DNA of 64,000 nucleotides from Owenia fusiformis (taxonomy: Eukaryota > Annelida > Polychaeta > Sabellida > Oweniidae), in assembly GCA_903813345.2 (NCBI GenBank), contig CAIIXF020000008.1:4287341-4351340 (forward strand). The letters run 5' to 3'. The notes below the pieces were generated by a model. That model was not told the DNA's origin, ran no database searches, and was given only the letters and a program-made list of their open reading frames with translations. The translations under genes were made by a program, and so were the position numbers. This document shows, one piece after another, positions 58,244-64,000 of this stretch; within the stretch, counting starts at the first letter, position 1; every line of letters starts with the position of its first letter.

Positions 58244-60330
58244 CAATACAGAACACCTGTCACTAGGATCAGCTGTTGCCACATATTGTATATTGATTGA
58301 CGCAGTATATTGTAAATTGAAATAGGATATTGTACATTGATGCAGTATAATTTACACTGAAATAGTGTATTGTACATTGATGCAGTATATTGTACATTGA
58401 TGCAGTATACCATAGATTTATCTAAGTGAAATATTGAATTAAAATATTGTATATTGATGCGGTGCATTGTACACTGAATCAGAATTCTGTACATTGGTGT
58501 AGAATATTGTACATTGATGCAGTGCAGTGTAAATTGAATTAAAATATTGTACATTGATGCAGTGCATTGTACATTGAATAATAATATTGTACATCAGTGT
58601 AGAACATTGTACATTAATGTAGTGCATTGTACATTGAATAATAATATTGTACATCAGTGTAGAATATTGTACATTAATGTAGTGCATTGTACATTGGATA
58701 ATAATATTGTATATCAGTGTACAATATTGTACATTAGTGTAGTGTATTGTACATTGAAGTGAAATATTGTACATTGAAGTGAAATATTGTACATTAATGC
58801 AGTGCTTTTGTAATGAATTCTTGAATAATTGAATGTACTCACACTTCTCCCAGTTTCAACAAACCTTGACTCTGTTCCACAATGTGATTGGTTTCCGCAT
58901 TATTGTCAACTCTTCCAAATAATCTGCCTTATAAGTACATTGAATTAAATGAAATATTGTACATTAATCTGCCTTAAGATGGTGTCCAATTCCCGTTGTG
59001 GAATAACAAAGTGAGATTTGATAGGAGGGGGGGGGGGGTAAATGATGGTTTCATTAACGAAAACATCCTCCGAAGCAGGTGTCCAGAATCCGTACCTCCT
59101 TTTTCCCCCCTGCTATAAGCAGTTAGCATTTCCCCGATTAAGAACTCGCAATTTGATTCGCTGTCACAACACTGCGACAGCAATCATGTATACGTCATCG
59201 GCGCATACTTAGATCACGTGATTCGGTTTAATCGGGCGCTTCCAACTTGGTTATAGCAGGGGGTAAAAAGAAAGAAGTATTCTGGATTTTGAAGCCCTGT
59301 GATCGGAGGATGTAACGAATAGTGTTGATTATTAATATTCAAGTAAAAGACAAATCAACATAATGAAATTTTTTCAGTTACTTGACAGTGGGATACCATC
59401 CCTTACATTGATATTTTCACAACTTCAGAAGCTTCATATCTATTGTGTTACATGTCTTACAAGGCAGCACGAAGGACCATTACAATTGCTCTTTATAGTA
59501 ATAATGATAAACTTTTGTGGAATTCAATGACCAGAATATTATATTTTCATAACCATATTTTTTCATTTTGTATCTAAAATGTCAAGAAATCTCATGGAAT
59601 TGCTTTTAAACCTTTTTTAACTTCCAGAATGATTTGCTCTTACAGAAATCATGATTTCAACTTAAAAATACTGGAAGGATTTGACATTGTACATTGAACT
59701 AAATGAAATATTGTACATTGAAGGAAAATATTCCACATTGAAGTATGATAGCATTGATTAATATAAAATATTGTACATTGATGCAATGCATCTCACATTG
59801 AAGTAAAATATTGTACAAACTATTGTACATTGGTGCAATATATTGCATATTGAAACAATGAATTGTATGGATAACAATGAAGTTAATTGTACATTGATGC
59901 AATATATGGTACATTGAAACAGTAATATTGTACATTGATGCGGTATATTGTACATTGGTACATTATATTGTGTGTTGATGATGTATATTGTACATTGACA
60001 CGGAACTGTATACATGTGTTATAAATTGTTGCATAGTTTGAAATCATGTTGATAGTTCTAAATGCAATACATCTTATTGTATGCTGTACTGTTTTATTTG
60101 AGTATCAAAAATGGAAATAAATGAATTATAGTCATATTGTAGAAATGTCATCATGGTCAAATACAATATGTATAATGACATAAACGATGCATTGAATATT
60201 TACACCAGTATATGTACAAATTAATGTACAGTTCATGTAGTTATGTAGTCAAGTGTACATTTGCTGTATATTGTACATTTATGCTGTATATTGTACTAGA
60301 ATGTAATGTACCTTATACAGTAAGTCCTCA
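58244..60330 (+). repeat. Probable SOS1 3' UTR made of a TGTACATTGA repeat
   Basis: From 58280 to 58800, 59680-60010 and 60240-60310, the unit AATATTGTACATTGATGCAG (about 20-22 bp) recurs roughly 50 times with drift. Minus-strand ORFs rich in MYNI/CTIHYINVQ are only its complement. A possible polyadenylation signal AATAAA is at 60116-60121. The extent of the UTR is a guess, since no transcript end can be seen. Confidence 0.8.
59058..59320 (+). repeat. Imperfect foldback within the 3' region
   Basis: ACATCCTCCGA...CCAGAAT...TTTTTCCCCCCTGCTATAA...CCCGATTAA on the left is answered by TTAATCGGGCG...TTATAGCAGGGGGTAAAAA...ATTCTGG...TCGGAGGATGT on the right. Likely a relic MITE that interrupts the repeat array; G-runs flank it at about 59025-59040. 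Confidence 0.75.
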
Positions 60331-60596
60331 CTTCTGCTGTATACTGTGCATTTATGTAGGGTTTGTGTGTATATTGGTACAAAAAACATAAAAAAAACAT
60401 TTCTTCCTTTAGACATACTTTATTTTCTTATTTAAATGATCACAAGGAGTAGATGGTTGTGCTCTACAATGACTTTCTAAATTTGCCTTTCTCATTTGCC
60501 TGTCTCATGTGAAATAATTTATTTGGCAATATGTTTATGCTCTCCAAAGCCTGAAAGTAAAGTTTTTCAATTCCATTCATTTGTTTTAAAATATAC

Positions 60597-60665
60597 AAGG
60601 GGCGATCAATAAGTCAATAGAGATTGTGGAATTGCAAGGAAAAAAATAAACATTTATTAAGGATG
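60597..60665 (+). mobile_element. Mariner-like single end
   Basis: TACAAGGGGCGATCAATAAG resembles a mariner terminus; no matching right end found. Confidence 0.4.
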
Positions 60666-60768
60666 GTACAGTGAGACATTTTCTGGGTTAAGTTAATCGA
60701 GAGGTTTATTTATTCTACTCGCTCCACCTTAATTTAAACGAAGAAGCATGGAACATGTATGACCCGAA

Positions 60769-60981
60769 GCCTGTTTCTCAAAAATATCACACATTCAGAT
60801 TTCTGATTTACATTTGTTCATTAAGATGTTACTATAGTAACATAGAAAGACCTTACAATGGCAGAATAGTTAGATGTTACTATGGTAACATTATAAGGTG
60901 TTACCATGGTAATATATTAGATACATAAAATATGATTGAATTTCATGGATAATTCAAACGATATTGTTTTGAGAAACAGGC
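60769..60981 (+). mobile_element. MITE with three X-box-like palindromes
   Basis: Perfect 15-bp inverted ends GCCTGTTTCTCAAAA / TTTTGAGAAACAGGC over 213 bp. Inside lie GTTACTATAGTAAC (60828), GTTACTATGGTAAC (60876) and GTTACCATGGTAAT (60900). The first two fully fit the RFX-factor X-box pattern RYYNYYATRRNRAC. Confidence 0.8.
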
Positions 60982-62774
60982 TCCAGGAATGTCAAGCCAA
61001 ATGGGCAAATTATTTTAATATGACACATATAAATTGACATCAATAGCTCAAATGGAAAATTATTATTACGACTCTGATACATGAATAAGCTTAATTTCAT
61101 CGTATTGAAGTATCGATTAAAATTGATTAATTCAAATAAAATGAATACTATCTGTTCCTGCTCATTAGAAACTATTGAAACAATTATGTATTTTTAAAAT
61201 CTCATTTCACACTATATGTTCCTTTCAGTTTTGATAGAAGTCTCTGACTTTGTTGTTTTTCTTAACAATTTATAGTTCATGCTTCATTATTGTTTTCTTT
61301 ATTCCTTGCAGATTCCACTCCTTTCCATTTTATTTCATGTTTTTAACATGACTAATGAAAGGCATTAGTCAAAACATGTACATGTACATACAGTAGATCT
61401 TCTACAATTAAATAAATGCATATGAAACAAAAAGATCTTGTGTTTGAAACTGTAAAATTGTGTAATTCCAGATATACAAACTTGTACGAGGGTTGATCCC
61501 AAGTTTTGTACCATTTGCCCTAAAAATCTTTATACATTTGTCAGTGTGTTAACAAACATTGCCTTTAAACCCTGAATATTTTGTTTTTAATGAATAACCC
61601 TCGTAAAGTATATATTGATCATGGATGACATCCTAAAAATAAATCCTTCAAGTTCAACTCAAGTTGAACTTTGAATTTGATGCCTGTTTTATACTAAAAT
61701 GACATAATCTTAGATATGGTATCAAATCAAAAATAGTAATAATATATGTATGTTTTTACTCTGACCTCGCCTTATAGGCTTGGTGCCCTAGCAAATGACA
61801 CTAACAATTATGACAGGACGAACACTAAAAGCCAGCCCAAGTCAGAAAGTACATGAAGACCCTGTCATTTAGTAAATTTTTGAGTTGTCTGAGAGACCAC
61901 CAGGAGACATAAATGTTTGAATAAAAAACTTGACTTTATCACCATCAAAAGAATATATCTTTCTAGTTAGACTGATTATTATCAAATAGTAATTGCGAAA
62001 GCAAAAATTGAGGGAAATGCAAATAAGGGGGTATAAAATAGAGAGTGCTAAAAAGGTTGACTCCATTTTTCACAGTTCTCGCATCATCCCAAGCCACTTG
62101 TTGGATGACTCTAATAATGCAATGCGGGAATACAATACCACCAGTTAATGGGTTTAAGTTTGAACACTGCAATAGGCCACTTGAGTTAAAATTGATTATC
62201 TTGAATAAATGGGATAGTTCCTTATATGGTTAGGTTTCTTGGAAAATCGCTTCCAATCAATTATTACATTTAGATTTCTTAGAATTGCACAAATTCTTTA
62301 TGGGATTTCCGAGAACTGGAGCATTAAATGATGTCAAATGGCAAACTGCCATAAGTTTAATTTACGTTTTGTCCTATAAAGTGGATAATTACGGATTAGG
62401 ATCAGTCAAGAATTCTATATAAATAAGACTTTGTCCGAGGAAGTGATGTATGAATGTGTCTGAATGCTGAATGAATGAACAGACAGGAAAAAATAAATTT
62501 ATTTGATCAAAGGATTTATTTTATTGATTTAATTGTTGAGGTAATGGTTGATAAGTATTATTTCATCTGAAATAATATTAATTTGTTTAAGTTTGTTGAT
62601 AATGAAGTAATATAATAATAAAAAACTAAAAATATGTCATGCATATACGCATTGATTATTGATCATTATCTGATTATTATCAAGCAAAAATATTTCTGGT
62701 GAAGAACATAAATAAACGCCGAAACATCAAAAAAGAACATGAATGTTCCCACACGAATTGCATATAATATTTTG
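60982..62774 (+). other. Intergenic stretch between SOS1 and a minus-strand candidate exon
   Basis: AT-rich; one mini-mariner at 61485-61605. TTTATT (AATAAA on the minus strand) at about 62494-62530 could serve the candidate gene on that strand. No gene supported. Confidence 0.45.
61485..61605 (+). mobile_element. 121-bp mini-mariner
   Basis: TACGAGGGTT at the left and AACCCTCGTA at the right are perfect complements including the TA target; the left end continues GATCCCAAGTTTTGTACC, as in mariner termini. Confidence 0.75.
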
Positions 62775-63027
62775 TCACACATTTGCTTTGAAGATTAGAA
62801 CCAAGTTGCTCACAATTTGAAGGAAGGTGTTCAACATTTGTAAGTCACTCACTTGAGGTGTTCCCAGGCCTGCAAACTGCCTCACATTTTGAGTAAAACA
62901 TATATCTAGCATATAACTAAACTTTTTCTGTCCAACTAAAAGACCTTGTGTATGAATGATTCGCAATGTAATACCAAATTGTGAAAGTTTTTGTTGATTT
63001 AAGTATGCCTTCATTCTATTTGATTCT
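62775..63027 (-). CDS. Candidate terminal exon of an unidentified gene
   Basis: After a good minus-strand acceptor (TTGATTTTCAG), 84 codons are open to TGA: ESNRMKAYLNQQKLSQFGIT, LRIIHTQGLLVGQKKFSYML, DICFTQNVRQFAGLGTPQVS, DLQMLNTFLQIVSNLVLIFK, ANV. Helix-like, amphipathic, and unlike the low-complexity noise nearby. I recognise no family. Upstream exons would lie beyond 63027 or outside the window. If real, the gene is convergent with SOS1. Confidence 0.35.
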
Positions 63028-64000
63028 CTGAAAATCAATGAAATTACAAATATGACGTGTATTGTATCATTCACATTGATATTATTCAATTATCAAGATG
63101 GCTGTTCAAATGCAGATCTCTTCCTCTACAAGTATGTCTTAATTATAAGCAAATCAAAGGCTTAAACAGTAAGTTACCATCATGATTACCCTTCAGACAG
63201 TCTTGTTATAAACTAACTGTGAAGATGAAGCTCTCTTTTGAGCAACAAAGTCCAATGAATGCAGAGACATAGTGATATTACCTTTCAGACAATAAAGCTG
63301 ATAAAAATCTTGAATGTGAGATTAAATTTCAAAAAATATGACAAAGCCATTTAGGATACATTAACGCTACTACAGGATTCTCTTATGTCCTTACAGAGTT
63401 CAAGCATGATCACCAACGTGCTTTACTAATCACATGGATGTGATGAAGAATCACGCTAGAAAACAATGTCCTTTGATGACACACAATATACAATACGATT
63501 TGATAACATGAGATTATGTAATGGTCTACTTGCTTACTGTCTACTCTGTATATTGGGGTTATACAAAGGGAGGGATTGTATAATTGATTTATTCAGAGGA
63601 TATGATCTCTGGATAAACCTTATATCCAATCCAAGCAGGGATGACATTTATGTCCCATTATATTATGAATAAACAATAAAGAATCATATAATGTTTAGTT
63701 TGTGTATCTCATATTCTAATACTGTTGTTGAGTAAATGATCGACCCATGCACTTGAGTATAAAGACAATAAATGAAATTTTATTGAGCAGAATCTTAGCA
63801 GTTGTGAAGAACATTTTCATTCAAAATTATTTAATCTATAAACTTATAAACTAAATCTATAAACTCTATTTAGATTAATGAGGATGGCTCTCCAATATGT
63901 TCATATTTTTATTTCTGAAATACTTTTTTCTTCTAATGATTTTTTATTGTACTTTTGTGCGAGTATCTGTACACAAAATATTTTTGCCTACCCCATTGGA
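63028..64000 (+). other. Right end of window
   Basis: AT-rich; I could not find a convincing upstream exon of the candidate gene, nor repeats beyond a CTATAAACT duplication near 63835-63870. Confidence 0.4.

Noticed and set aside
58240-60015. Minus-strand ORFs rich in MYNI, CTIHYINVQ
   Set aside because: Complement of the TGTACATTGA repeat in the probable 3' UTR; no independent coding evidence.
61869-62233. Overlapping ORFs on both strands near 62100
   Set aside because: No family recognised, no splice or start context, and both strands equally open.

Overview
Eukaryotic, AT-rich, intron-dense DNA from an invertebrate animal. Lophotrochozoan or invertebrate deuterostome is my guess; the sequence does not decide the phylum. 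The backbone is one plus-strand gene, the Ras guanine-nucleotide exchange factor Son of sevenless (SOS1). All of its coding exons except the most N-terminal one(s) lie between 764 and 58243. I placed 21 coding exons. Every junction has GT-AG borders and compatible phase, and the exons sum to 3672 nt: 1223 codons plus a stop. Domain order is histone-fold pair, DH, PH, REM, Cdc25 and a proline-rich tail.

Two complete genes sit on the minus strand inside SOS1 introns. A single-exon GT10 alpha-1,3-fucosyltransferase-like gene lies in intron 7 (14953-16242). A three-exon UNC93A-like membrane protein gene lies in the 25.9-kb intron 18 (35534-37797). Downstream of SOS1 there is only a candidate terminal exon of an unknown minus-strand gene (62775-63027).

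Most of the rest is repeat DNA. 1-6579: a 50-bp minisatellite built from an exon end and its splice donor, then a three-level nest of transposons. 6580-20600: DH, PH and REM exons with a hAT-like element, a second element family with asymmetric inverted ends, mariner-like ends and a tRNA-like sequence. 21455-23451: 24 copies of an 83-bp minisatellite. 25194-28383: Cdc25 exons with a small Helitron-like copy and a Harbinger-like MITE. 28384-54270: giant intron with UNC93A, two large Helentron/HINE-like copies, a mariner relic with a decayed transposase, and many tandem repeats. 54271-58243: last exons. 58244-60300: probable 3' UTR full of a TGTACATT-containing repeat. 60300-64000: mainly small MITEs.

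The most notable signals are: (i) a Helentron/HINE-like family with covarying asymmetric inverted repeats, a covarying 3' hairpin and an empty site in this same window showing insertion without target duplication; (ii) four SOS1 exon borders that were locally tandem-duplicated together with their splice site; (iii) a 29-bp perfect inverted repeat next to a splice acceptor; and (iv) a MITE carrying three X-box-like palindromes.
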